From assembly GCA_028565635.1 (NCBI GenBank), contig JAOXYB010050945.1, positions 1 to 26,300 on the forward strand: 26,300 nt of DNA. The letters run 5' to 3'. This DNA comes from Phoronis ovalis (taxonomy: Eukaryota; Phoronida; Phoronidae). Under the pieces are notes generated by a model. It did no database searches, was not told where the DNA came from, and was given only the letters and a program-made list of their open reading frames with translations. Below are positions 1 through 11,419 of this stretch, one piece after another; within the stretch, counting starts at the first letter, position 1; every line of letters begins with the position of its first letter. The position numbers were made by a program, and so were the translations under genes.

Positions 1-380
1 ATAAACAATATTGAAAATTATCACGTGAAAGACGATACCAATGCTGTGTATCCTATAGATAGGATAAACAGCAAAAAGCAATATATCAGAGGTTGCCTCT
101 GATCTGCTATGGTCAGACCCTACTACAGTCAGTATATAGACATGTTTTTCAGCAAGAAGAATGTTTTCTCTGTCTAATCAAGATGAATTCCTTGACAGTG
201 TACTTGGCATTCCTTGGTATCCATATTAAGGATGGACCATCTTTCTATGAGCAGTCATATGTTAGCCGGATTACTATTTAATATAATTATCATGATAATT
301 ATAAATAGCAATGGAGATACTGCTAATTTTAAGTTATCATTTATTAAGACAAAATGAACATGTTAAAAAGTTACCACTAC
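1..380 (-). other. SPEF2: Intron of SPEF2 after exon 15, truncated by the window edge
   Basis: Donor GTAGTG follows exon 15 at 380. I see no further coding exon, RNA gene or repeat in this stretch on either strand. The 62-codon open frame at 93-281 on the plus strand has no splice context or family resemblance and looks like chance. Confidence 0.7.
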
Positions 381-3300
381 CTCTTCAATCTCTCCATTTT
401 TATGGGCTTCCACTGCTTCTGCTACAAGCTGGTCAACTGATAAAATTTCCAGACGATGCTCTGTAAAATTTATTTTAAAATGTTGTTTTATGTAAAATTA
501 TATCTCCTCAAAAGTTAAACAAATTAGAAGTAAATTTTAAACTAAGTGCTAATTAGGCCTCATCACAAACGCAAACATTGCTTACTCAGTCAGGTGTTAA
601 CTTACGTCATACAAATAAATGCCAATTAAGAAACTGTCATGGAAGTAAATTTTAAAGAAACAAGAATTCTATTTTGCCACCTAGTCGAGAGATGTTCTCG
701 GTTACCAGGCCAGTTCAAGTTTTATATAGTGCTTCATAATCCCTTATATTACTAGAAATTTTTGAAAACACAAACTTTCTAGTGAAAATATTTTACAAAC
801 TTACAGTTATTAATTGAAAACCATATAGTTACTGTAATTAATTACCAATGAAATTAATTGTCATTTTGGTCATCAAACCATTACTAACTCTCTAACATGC
901 TTGGAGCTAAATTTCACAGACAACTATATAATATACTAGTATTTGTATTCTATGTGCCTTTTTGGGTAATTGGTAATTGTATGTCACTAATGAAACACTG
1001 ATGCAATTTTGACACCAATGTCAACATGTGAGTGCAACTATATACACCTCATGTATGTACACATTCTCAACTATAAAGAGAGTCATATTTAACACAAACC
1101 CTTAAAGCTCAAGAAAATTTTATCAGCTGTTTCTGTAAATGGATGATCTACAAGCAAATAATAAACCCAAAGTTCGTTTTCTGGACCAATTTTCAAGATG
1201 GAATTTAACTTACAACTTACTGTTTATTTATAGCAGTCACATTATTCCCCAGTCTGTTTAAATCATTTTAAAAAGCTATTATTTTAATTTACATTGATAC
1301 AGTCATGTAGATACCACTGATTGTCATACAACACTACTTACTAAGAGTAGTAGAGAGACTTCTGAGATATTTAATGCAGAAAAATATGATTTTGTTTGGT
1401 AGATGTTTACTTACCTGCAGCCAGTCTTTCCACACATGTTGTTTTTCCACTGAATACTTTTCCAAGTGTGCACGCTTTTATAGGGAATGGAGGAAATTCA
1501 GGGGGAGGGGGTGGTGGCTGAAAAAATGTGAATGCGTAATCTATACAGTAAACACATAAACGACTACGTGTCCAAACTACAAAATTATAATCATTTAAAT
1601 CACTAGGAAATTGTATCGATTCAAAGGCTTCTGGGAAATCATATGGAATATCTGGACTAGGAGCTGTAACTGTAAGCTATCAGTGCAGAGATAAGAGAAA
1701 GAAAATAAATCTGATTAGTTCACAACATTATGATTATAGTAAGTATCTTCAATGGTGTCCCTCTTTTCAACATTTTTCATGGTTATATTATTTACATAGC
1801 TTATATTTAGTTGATGGCTGTCATATTCAGTAAAAGATAATCATCGATCATCATCATATTTTATTAGCAAATAGTTTCAGTCAACTAGTAATTGATAATT
1901 AGATTGATTCTTTCAGATCAAGAAATTGACAAGTACAGTAGATATTTCAAATCAATAGCAGTTTGGCAGGTTCTATAATTCTAAATTCTGTTTTTTTTTG
2001 TAAAATTATCCACATACATTTATACAAGCAATAACAAAGCCACTAGGTAGGGCAAAAATCGAGGTAAAAGTTGCATACTTCTGATAACGATACACGATAT
2101 GCTATCATAAATAAGGGATGCTCTATTGTATCCTGTTTTCAAGTTTTGCACAAGAGAGCTCTACTTTATTGCATAGAGCACATCATTCAGTTAGTCGCAC
2201 AGAAAATGTATTTGGTGCTGAGTCTATCTATTACCAGCACAGATCACTTACCGATGGTGGTCGAACAATGTTAAGAAGACGCTGTACAATATGACCAACG
2301 ATAGGATTGTTTCTAGGTGGTCCAGTAACTTCACAACCTTCAGGAGGTGCCCATTCTCCAATCATATTCTGAAAATAAAGGCCTCAATTTTATTCAGAGC
2401 TTTATGGTTTTTCTGTTGACAACAATCAATGGCTGTGATAAAATTTACCGTAAATGTAACTACATTTAACTTTTTAACAAAATTAATGTTTAGTACAAAA
2501 CTTATAAATTATTTCTATAAATAACATCATGGTATAAAGATTACTTCTTTTGTACCTCAATACTGCAACCATATTGAATGCTGATGAATAAGTAGATAAC
2601 TGAATGATATGACAAGCATCTGTTATAATCAACTACCACTAGTAACATGCATATTACCTTTTCGCTTTATTTCTGAATATAAATGTACAAATAAATTAGT
2701 GTTGGATGATTGAAATGTTTCTAACCTTATATTCTAAAAAATCTCCTTCATTCAGAAGCTCCTGCCTTTCTTCTTCTAATACTTGACCTGGATTTACTGC
2801 TTCACGTTCTTCAGGTGCCACCCCTTCAATGGGATTTGGGTCATCATACAGGGGCTTGCCTTCCAAAAATAAAGCAGTCCACTCCCTCATAAGCTTAGGG
2901 GGTAAAAGTCTGCAAATTGAAAGTTGGATAAACTTAACGCGAGTCTATTTCTGCTCATCTTAATGATGCAACTTATGCCAGATTGAACTAGTGGTAAAAA
3001 CAAAGATTTTATATAATTCTGGCTTAAGTAGTTTAATTCTGGTTAATATTATACAATAAACTAACAGATGCAAACATAATTTCTAAGTGGAAATGATTCA
3101 TGTTACCGGTAACTAGATCTACTAAAACACTGTTTGTTATTGACAGCATTTCATCATTCTTGTTTCATCCAACATCATGAGAAAACATGGTGGACCTAAT
3201 TGTCCGATGACTGTGGTTTCAATTTCCATCAGAGCTTGAACAGCATTCTTGAACATTTGTATTCGCTAATATAGTGATGTTTAAAACCTTGTTAAAGGTA

Positions 3301-3703
3301 CAACAATGTGTGACTGGTTAATTCACAGAGATCCTCAGGCCGTTATAAGCAGTTAGTTATTATAATCACTTCTACTTTATGGGCTTTCACATCATCATGT
3401 AACAGGCTGCCTTTCTTATTTGGTAGAGCAAAAATGTCATACCTGTATTGGCCAATCAGAGAATCCCATTCTGTTAATATGTAAAAGTTAATACTATTTA
3501 AATACTTAAACTTACTTATTAGTTAATTCTCTATATTCTCCAGTTTTAGTAGAAAAGTCAACAATCTGATCCAACACTTGGTGACATAGTTCATAGTGCC
3601 TGTGATAGCGATCTTCAGCACGCTGAGCAGCTATCTGATCATGAAGTTCACGGTCTTTCCTTGTCTGCTCAATGTATTCAAGCTTAGCTAGTCTTGCCAT
3701 TTC
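381..3703 (-). CDS. SPEF2: SPEF2 exons 11-15: end of coiled coil, linker and start of adenylate-kinase-like domain
   Basis: Exons 11-13 encode residues 416-578: the HDQIAAQRAEDRYHRHYELC helix, KLMREWTALFLEGKPLYDD and a GHIVQRLLNIVRPPS block. Exon 14 (1415-1517) begins with six prolines and then shows a textbook Walker A motif, G597-KVFS-G602-K603-T604. Exon 15 (381-460) adds LEILSVDQLVAEAVEAHKNG, matching the helix after the P-loop in SPEF2. The adenylate-kinase-like domain is therefore cut by the window edge. The intact Walker A keeps nucleotide binding plausible; catalytic residues further on cannot be seen. Confidence 0.88.
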
Positions 3704-6700
3704 CTGGAAAACAAATTATTTCATAAATATTTATGAGATCCAAATGTCTTATACATCTTCAGTATGCTTACCTTGTTGTACTTTGATCTTCTGCCTGGAG
3801 CAGGAAACAATCAGATCAAATATACACCTTAAGTACAGGTGAGAATTGTTTTTTTGTTTCAATAACACAACAGTACTTACAAAATTAACAAACACATTCA
3901 ATTTGGAATAGTTATATACAGCCAAGAAAAACACAAATCATGAAGATAAAATAAACATTAGAAAATGGATAGAAACTAAATACACTACATCCACTTTTAT
4001 TATGTTAATTTACTTTTGTGGTAATTAAGTACAAACATATATACATGTACTTAGAATATTAATTTTATTCACAAAATTATGCTAGAGTATGAGCTGCCAC
4101 ACTGCTGCAGACACAACAGAGGCTGACCAGCAATCTGAACTGCCTATTTTAATTTTTTGTTTTAATTTGCCTAAAATATTGTAGTAGAGACAATTATTAT
4201 AACATTTAAACAGAATTTTTGTACAACATACAGCTTCTTTATTAAGTGCCTCTTCAAAATCTTTTAGTCTTCTCTCTTCATATTGCTTTTCTCGGAAAAG
4301 CCTGTTTTTGCGGATCACATCTTTTTCCCGACGAGCTTGTAGTAACTGAACAGCAATTCTACGCTCTTGTTGAGATTGTCGCATAAGTCGGTTAACAAGC
4401 ATTTCTTCCCTGTGAGCCTCCTACAAGAAGAATACAGATTGACACTTTTGTAATATGATTATAGTAAATTTACTTAAAGCAGAAAATTTGATAAAATTGT
4501 CAACCTCTATTAACACTGATAATACGCATTCAATATAAAATACTAGATAAATATACTGAAAGTCAACTAATGGCCTCCCATTCACAGTTAATCCATAACT
4601 TCAAGACCTGACTTAATAAATTTTAAGTCACCAGTTTTTTACCTCTTGAGCTTCGTGCGCATTCATTTGATCAACTAATACTTTTCTCCTTCGCTTTTCA
4701 CGTTCTGCTCTAGCTGATTCATCTTCGTGTAGCCTCTTTCTGATTTTACCAATATAATCATCATTGGAATGGGGTTTAACAAGTTCAAGAGGATCTTGGT
4801 ATGCAGTTCCTTCAGTAGACATGCTAATCTCTCTACAACCAAAATATACAATTATATCATAAATATGATAAAATTCACAAATTTTCAAATAGTGTAGTCA
4901 TGGAAGTATTATTAGCTGACAAAGATATGATAAGGACGGTTTGTTTATTTTATCATCCACGGTAACACTGAGTTGTTAATCCACAAGTGCCAAACGAGAA
5001 CTTTAATTACGTTTTCCATCAAATTCAGCAGGCAAAACTAAAATTATATCATTATTTTGTAACTTTAAAGGTTTTCATTTTGCAAATTGCTTTGTGAAAA
5101 CATCATCACTCATTACAACTATCCTGCGGAATACCCAAGTAATATCAGCAGATTTAAAAACAATTAGAAACAAAAATTCAAATCTAAAATTCCCATGAAA
5201 CAGGGATCAAATACAAAATAATCACTTACCCCTCATCTTCTTCAGAATCAATAGGCTTAGATGGAGGTAACACAAGTTTCATCCGCTCTTCAAATTTTCC
5301 TAGAGCTTCGACAGTTTGCTAAAAATAAATAAGCACACTGCGTAATAATAATATACTAAACAAACAGAATCACATACAAACAATAGTTACATGTGATTTA
5401 AAAAATGCCATTAAATCCATATAAAATTACACACAATCAAAAATTCACAAAAAAGGTGCTGCACTCAAAAGTAAAAGTTTCATTGTTTTAATTAGTACTG
5501 TATCCATTGACAGTATTATAAAACTGACTCAACATGCTTTCCATTATAACAATCTGACTTTTATAGTGCATAGGCTAAATAGTTCCCCCATTTCACTGGT
5601 ATCAAACATGCAAAATTAGAATTATAATAATTAAATGCAAAATATATCATAAAGTCAACTTATAAGATCCCGTGCATAGGGATCACGCTTCTTAAGCAAT
5701 ACAATCATGCACTCTAATGATTTCCTGAACATTTAGATGTTTCAAATGAGTATGGCTTGTGTTTACCTTAGCTTCCTGTTAACAAAAATGACAAAAATAA
5801 AAATTAAATAAATATTAAGCATAACAAACACATGGGAAAAGTTTAAGAATCATTGTTCTGTTGTATATAGTGCAGACAAAGGAATGTTAGAGGATTACAG
5901 GGAATTTCGACAATGATTCCTAAATCTTCCATTTTAATAGTAAAAGAAATAAATGAACATCTTATTTAAAAGATACCTCATTTAATAGTGGAAAGAAATA
6001 CTCTTTTAATTCATTAAGCTATAAAGAAAAGGAGGAAAATACGTTTTGCATCGTAGGTATGTATTTTTGCTGATTGCACACATGAGTACTATAAACAGCT
6101 GGCTGAAACATCTAGTCTCAATTTAAATACTATTACAATAGGCAAACAAAATCATTAGCTGTGCTATTCTATAACATTGTGTTGATATTGAATTTAAATA
6201 TGCTGTAGAGTCATCCTTTTAGGGAACGTATTGCAGTAATGCATCAACATTAATGTTTTTGCTTTTTGGTACCATGTGTGTGCGATAGCAATATATGATA
6301 ACAGCAAAGTGGCAGTTTTTATCAATAATGGACAGCAAAGACGAAAGGTCAAGCATTAATTAAAAGTTAAACTCAAATTAGTTGTTCTAAATAAAAGAGC
6401 TTTTTCAGAAAGTAAGAACAGACTATGGGAATTTGTTGTATATGTTAAATAAAAGCAACCTCCAGAAATTTACTAATAAATCATATCAGTCTCACAACAT
6501 GATACATACATCAGCTTCCCTGATTCTTCTTTTTTCTTTACGTGCTTCCATAGCTTGAAGTGTATGTGTTGGAGGTGGTTTAGGAATGTGAACTTGAGCA
6601 GCGCTTTAAGAATGAAATTTAAAAAAATATATTACACATTGTTGCCATCTGTCACTGCTTGGTCACACAGTATATCCCATAAATGAAAGAATGTTAAGCA

Positions 6701-9065
6701 TTAAGCCAATATAAGTTATATGTCTAAAAAAAAAGTTTGATCTTGTATCTATTTATTATAATTTGAAATTGTTCGTATCCTTACAATAACAAAAGGCCTG
6801 TAAATACAGCAGGTACTTACTGAATTTTAGCCATTATTTCACTTTGTCTAGCTTTCGCCTGGCGTGATTTTTCAATCAGAGCTTGTCTGTCATCTTGTAT
6901 CTTTTGTCTTTGCCTTTCCTGTTCTTCAAATCTTTCCCTGAATGCTGTTTTTTCCATCTGCATTTGTTTTTCATGAAAACGACCAACCAAAGCCTCTAAA
7001 TTTAGGTCTGTTTGCCGAGGTGTAAGATGTTTTAATCTCTGTAAAACAAATTTTGTAACATTTTGACATCTTCATGCTATTTTGCATCAAAGGCAACATA
7101 TAGACCACGCTCCAATAAGCATATAGGCTACTTAATTGCACTTGGTGCTGCCACCATGCGGTCATGCACATAGCCAAAACTATGGAAATGTTTGGGTTTG
7201 ACACATGTCACCACCAAGTGCATACAAATAGCTAGGCTACTAGCAATGCTAATTATATAAGCAAACTTAGTCAAATAGCTTTTAATTTTTTTTTTTAATT
7301 TGACCAATCTTAATTAATCTCTATGTTACTATCATTTGCTACAAGATGCATCCCCATGATATCTTTATTTTTAAATAGCTACATCAAGGACACAGTGACT
7401 ACACACTGCTGGGTAGCACATTGTTGCAAACAGTAGTACTGCAGAAGTACGAAGCAATGTATTTTATTAAATGAACATTGATCAAAATCATAGAACTTTT
7501 CAATAAGTTACTAGTGACAAGAATCAGTACAGTATTTGGACATAGAGTCTTCTCACAGCTATTCCATAAGTTGATTTACCCTCTACTTCCTGTTTTTATA
7601 TACTGCCAATCAATTACACTATAAATAAAGGTTTAACTGACTTTAAAAAATCAGCAAGCAAAATTTTACAAAAAGAACCTTTTGAGTACATGTATTATAC
7701 TATATTATATATCATACCAACAGGAAAAAATTCTAAACCTAACAAGTTTGTTATAATTCCTATTGAATGTATGCTTGGTTTGTACATGTAGTATTAGGGG
7801 GGAGACATGCATGAGAAGATTCCATTGGATACATACCTCCTTGTACATTATACTTTCTATATTTTCTAATTTCACTGGAGCTGCTGGTCTCATTGTTTCC
7901 ATAGCTGTACCTGTTAGGTTATTTTTTGCCTTCTTGTTTAAAGCAATAAACATCTGATAAATTAACCTGGTAGCTACTCCGTGTTTTTCTGTCATAATAT
8001 CCCGAGCAATATTAGTATCAAAAGGTATCTCGAGCAAGTGCAATGTTGGCTCCAAGCGTGTGAAGTTATTGAGCTTGGAGTCAGCAGTTCTACAAAATTT
8101 AAATATGTTATTAAGTTAATAATAGGTTTATTTTAATAAATACTTTCAGGTAATCTACCGGGAAAGAAATCATCATAGTTCGATCAGTTGGGTGTGGGTT
8201 GCAAATTAGGGATTACTTTAATAAAATAATTTCTTTAGAAACATAAAACAAAACAATTTCCATAAATATGCACAAAATTATTAGTAGAACATTAAAATAC
8301 ATGAGCTTCATTAAAATATTGTTTACTTACTTGCTCTGTGAAAATTGATCAAAATCATTTTGGAGTTGATATTTGTGTAATATTTCTCCAGCTAAATATC
8401 CTGTGGCAAAATCCTTTGCAAATGAGGTTTGGTCTGCAAATTAATAGATTTCGTATTACACGAAATATAATATTATTTGAACAAATAATTGAAGACTGAT
8501 GACTTGAACATGTAGATTGTTCACTGAGTATTAAAGGATAATTAAAGTTAAAGGATTATTGCTTATTATCTTATTCTTCTCAAAATAAAGTGAAGTCCTC
8601 GAATTCTTCCTACCATTTGCTTAGATATGTTGTGTAAACTTAGATACTTGCTACTAACTGATGATGATCTATGTTATTATCAGTTTTTTTATACACATTT
8701 CATAATGGAAGCCATTAATGATCTTTACAGTCTGACACGTTCAAAGCTAAAGCCTTGTTAAAGGGCGATTTGTGAGGAACCAAAGCCAGGATAATCAAGT
8801 AATAATATCAATTAACAATTAATGTACAAGGATTCCATCAGTAAACTCCGAGCAGGACTACACACTTACTGCAGAACTGGCAGCTCCCGAGGGCAGCTGT
8901 TCAGATATTAAAAACTATTCAATTTTCAAATTAACCATGTATAATCCCACGTTTGCATAGCCTAATATTTAAATTTATTGATATATAAACAATATTAGCG
9001 TACATACCAACTTTCTTTGACAAATTTATTTCATCGTTTAGCCATCTAACCAATATATCCGTCAT
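381..9065 (-). CDS. SPEF2: Sperm flagellar protein 2 (SPEF2/KPL2), N-terminal 639 codons, 15 exons, continues beyond the left edge
   Basis: SPEF2 is a large axonemal protein of the central-pair apparatus and sperm tail, needed for flagellum assembly. Exons in coding order, each bounded by AG and GT: 9008-9065, 8331-8433, 7837-8089, 6821-7038, 6510-6603, 5977-6018, 5767-5775 (tentative), 5230-5318, 4643-4832, 4232-4420, 3516-3703, 2726-2909, 2252-2368, 1415-1517, 381-460. All junctions keep one frame. The translation follows vertebrate SPEF2 as I recall it, including NRLMRQSQQERRIAVQL and REKQYEERRLKDF. The ATG at 9063-9065 opens MTDILVRWLND, the expected start. Two donors are non-canonical in their extended bases (GTATCT after 5977, GTTAGA after 2726). 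Vertebrate SPEF2 is about 1,800 residues, so roughly two thirds lies off the window. Introns up to about 950 bases show no other gene. Identity is very secure; exact microexon structure is not. Confidence 0.93.
4232..7038 (-). CDS. SPEF2: SPEF2 exons 4-10: charged coiled-coil region
   Basis: These exons encode residues 139-415, rich in Glu, Lys, Arg and Gln with long heptad-like stretches (EEQERQRQKIQDDRQ; EKRRRKVLVDQMNAHEAQE; RQSQQERRIAVQLLQARREK), as expected for the SPEF2 coiled coil. The short exons at 5977-6018 (14 codons) and 5767-5775 (3 codons) lie in a part where the family varies. The acidic linker ending EEDEG joins the NDDYIGKIRKRL block across the 5230/4832 junction, which is only in frame if the first AG of a tandem AGAG acceptor (4833-4834) is used. 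Confidence 0.88.
7837..9065 (-). CDS. SPEF2: SPEF2 exons 1-3: calponin-homology domain
   Basis: The three exons encode residues 1-138. They carry the SPEF-type CH domain: ILVRWLNDE opening helix, SFAKDFATGYLAGEILHKY, then FTRLEPTLHLLEIPFDTNIA and the GVATRLIYQ helix. In SPEF1 and SPEF2 this domain contacts microtubules or the central-pair apparatus. Splice phases are 1, 2 and 0, with donors GTATGT, GTAAGT and GTATGT. The domain is complete, with no insertion or stop. Confidence 0.92.
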
Positions 9066-9281
9066 TTTTGTGCTTTAAAATCTTCAAAAAAGATCAGCAT
9101 AATAAAATCAATTCCTTGCAAACAAGTATCCAGTATGGCCGATTGTCAAGGAAACTTGAACGGCGATCTTTGAAACGAATAGCATGATTGGACAATTTTT
9201 GCCTCTATTGTAATATGCGTTTCTATTCGTTGAATTATACAACATTTTATAGGTCAGAGGTCAGGTGCGCGTATTTTGAAA
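9066..9281. promoter_or_regulatory. Bidirectional promoter region between SPEF2 and HAUS7
   Basis: Only 216 bases separate the two divergent ATGs, so both 5' UTRs and the core promoter elements must lie here or overlap the genes. Visible elements are an inverted CCAAT box (ATTGG, 9187-9191) near the middle and the DR1 repeat at 9251-9263. There is no convincing TATA box. I looked for an RFX X-box, expected for many cilium genes; the best match, read on the minus strand around 9137-9151, keeps only one good half-site. Confidence 0.6.
9251..9263. promoter_or_regulatory. Perfect DR1 direct repeat, candidate nuclear-receptor site
   Basis: AGGTCA, one G spacer, AGGTCA: two identical consensus half-sites at DR1 spacing, the arrangement bound by RXR, HNF4 and COUP-TF-type receptors. 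It sits 18 bases upstream of the HAUS7 ATG, in the probable 5' UTR or core promoter. The match is exact; function is inferred from the motif only. Confidence 0.5.
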
Positions 9282-10615
9282 ATGGCGGCTTCCAAAGTTG
9301 GTGAAAGAATTTCTCGTTCTCTTCTTGCTAGATTAGAGGCCATAGAATGTCCTTACACAGAGGGAGTAGGTGAATCATGGATAGGCGACTTAATATTTAC
9401 CCCTGGCGAACCACGCTTGAGACTTTTAACTTGGTTATTTTCTAAAATTGACCCACGTCTGCGTGACACCATAGAACCACAATATACAATGAAATCGCTG
9501 TTGGATTCACGAATTCAGCGCATATTATTTGTCGCTTGCAGTATGGGACTATGCAGGTATGACGAAGTCGAATTAATACGTGGATCGTCATCGCTTTCCC
9601 GACAGACAGCTTTCATGGATCAGCTGTTAGACATAGTATGTATACTGCATGCATCGGAGCAAAAACTAGGCCCGTCTTTGTTTGAATATGTAGACCACAT
9701 TCCATGTGTCAGTGACTGTATGTCATTAGATGAACAGTTTACGAATGACTGCCGCCTGATGGATTTGCTTAGTATTCAGGAAAGACCGCAAGACTTTTTT
9801 GTACCGAATGTTAATCTTTTACCTGGTGATTTGAAAAAAGCGGTTGAAAAAGCTTGGCTAGACAAGAAATTGGCACCGTCAGATTGGCCTGTTGTGCCAG
9901 ATATTCATCAACTGTCTCTTATGGCTGAAGACATCACATTGAATTTACAAAGGCAGCAGAAACTTTTAGCTGAAATCAAAGCTGACTATTCCTTTGCAGA
10001 TAATAATGAAGACCGTGATAAAGTTAACAAGACTTTACAGCTGTCACTTTCCGAATTATCACAATTAATAACTGGATTCAGTTATTCATTTGAAAACTAC
10101 ATGCGTCCTTGGTGCAATAAAACAGCACCTTCTCTTAGCCAACTTGGACCAGCATTTAAGAGAGTGCATACAATGTTACAACAGTTTTCAAAGTTGCTAG
10201 AGAGTTTGCATAAAATACGAAGCTCTTTTAGGGCTCTTGAACAGGAAAACGTACCACTTAAAGGCCATACTACACAATCAGGTATTATTATTGGTATTAA
10301 TTATTAAAAACATAATTAATATTTTGTGTGTAGTAAATTAATATTTTATTGCTATCAATGAACTGTGACATGTAGTGTCCAAATAATGTGATCTCAGTTT
10401 GCACATGAAGACTATGTGTTTCCGAATTTGGTAAACATTTGTTATTAGGTAAAGCTTAAAATGCTGTATGTAAGACATCAATCCTCTTTTTTATTACAGG
10501 TCAAAGTGTCTTGGATGAGTTCGAAGACTGTATTAGTGTTCTGCAGCAATCTTTAACAAGAAACCAAACCGGACTCCATTCCACTCTTCATACATCCACC
10601 ATTAAGATGTCTTGA
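9282..10615 (+). CDS. HAUS7: HAUS augmin-like complex subunit 7
   Basis: HAUS7 is one of eight augmin subunits; augmin recruits gamma-tubulin to existing spindle microtubules for branching nucleation. Exon 1 is 9282-10281 and exon 2 is 10500-10615, with donor GTATTA and acceptor TTTTTTATTACAG, joined in phase 1. The product is 371 residues, close to the human length. Resemblance to HAUS7 from memory: CPYTEGV near residue 23, a RLRLLTWLFSKIDPRLRD block, and FMDQLLDIVCILHASE matching human FMDQLLDTI. The C-terminal half is helical (LNLQRQQKLLAEIKADY). The start is the first ATG in good context (AAAATGG, 9282). Retention of intron 1 would end the protein a few codons later at 10307. Confidence 0.86.
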
Positions 10616-10944
10616 ATGTCAACATATTGTTATATAGTAGGACAGTCCAACAATATTGACAACACTTTTTGATCAACTGTGTTAAGGCATATTTGATATC
10701 AGTCCTACTCCATTTATGATGTCGTCAGAAACTTAAGTCAAAGCTTTTTATGTCCATAAAAATCACATTTTAAAGCAGTCACATATAATGTGATTCAATT
10801 ACTTTATTTCCAGCATGCAATTTCTATGAACACAAAAGAATACCAACTATATTAACAAACAGAACAGTCTGGTCCAAAAGCAGTTCCTCATTTATTTGTG
10901 ATGCTTTAATTGGTAGTGCTTCATAAATTGTAACTATTAATAAT

Positions 10945-10956
10945 TTTATTTTTATT
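10945..10956 (-). terminator. Candidate poly(A) signals of the minus-strand MS4A-like gene
   Basis: Two adjacent AATAAA hexamers read on the minus strand (TTTATT at 10945-10950 and 10951-10956). They lie about 470 bases past the most distal stop and just inside the HAUS7 3' end. In AT-rich DNA this could be chance. Confidence 0.35.
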
Positions 10957-10977
10957 ATGTTATGAAAGATGTTAATG

Positions 10978-11002
10978 AATAAATGTTAAAAATAACAATA
11001 AA
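10978..11002 (+). terminator. HAUS7: Poly(A) signals of HAUS7
   Basis: Two AATAAA hexamers at 10978-10983 and 10997-11002 follow the HAUS7 stop by about 360 bases on the same strand. They are the first canonical pair downstream. Confidence 0.55.
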
Positions 11003-11419
11003 TTGTTACAATTCAGTGTTTAGTCGAATTGGTCAATGCCATAGAATCCTATTATTAAAGGCACATTTTGATATTCTAAAATATTACATGATTATATTCA
11101 GCTTCTGCAAAGTGCCTCATTAAATAAGTAAAACATCTGCACTTTTAAAATATTAATTGTATGAGTAAATGGTAAGTTGGCGCAAAAAAAGTAACCAAAA
11201 GTTAATACAAATGCAAAAATATTAACTGCCGTGGCACATACAAACATTTCTGAACTATCTAAAACTTTGTTGATGTATTAAATATAATTATAATACTGTT
11301 TTGTCACAATTCAAGGTCCTTTAGTATTTATACTGTAAAAATGATAAACACTAGCATACGGCAGTGACACTGTCTTTGTGTTTGTATGCGTTCTATTACT
11401 GAAGAGGCAAACTATAATT

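Larger units (their letters stand above)
10616..11419. other. Convergent 3' UTR space between HAUS7 and the minus-strand MS4A-like gene
   Basis: No coding region is seen. The stretch contains poly(A) signals for both genes, which point toward each other and slightly overlap (see the two terminator entries). The rest is AT-rich and unremarkable. Confidence 0.6.

Noticed and set aside
1518-1676. Open frame continuous with SPEF2 exon 14, upstream of its acceptor, with protein-like content (APSPDIPYDFPEAF)
   Set aside because: The two available acceptors (just after TTACAG) leave two bases before the first codon and do not match the phase-0 end of exon 13, whereas the CAG before the polyproline run does. 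The SPEF2-like text resumes only at the polyprolines.
5668-5700. Possible SPEF2 exon with frame KRDPYARDLI on the minus strand
   Set aside because: No polypyrimidine acceptor precedes it, and the only GT afterwards gives a length that breaks the frame.
7763-7957. Open frame on the plus strand opposite SPEF2 exon 3
   Set aside because: Complementary-strand shadow of the well-supported CH-domain exon.
9137-9151. X-box (RFX) candidate in the SPEF2 promoter
   Set aside because: Only one half-site (GTTTCC on the minus strand) fits; the second half lacks the conserved GxAAC pattern.
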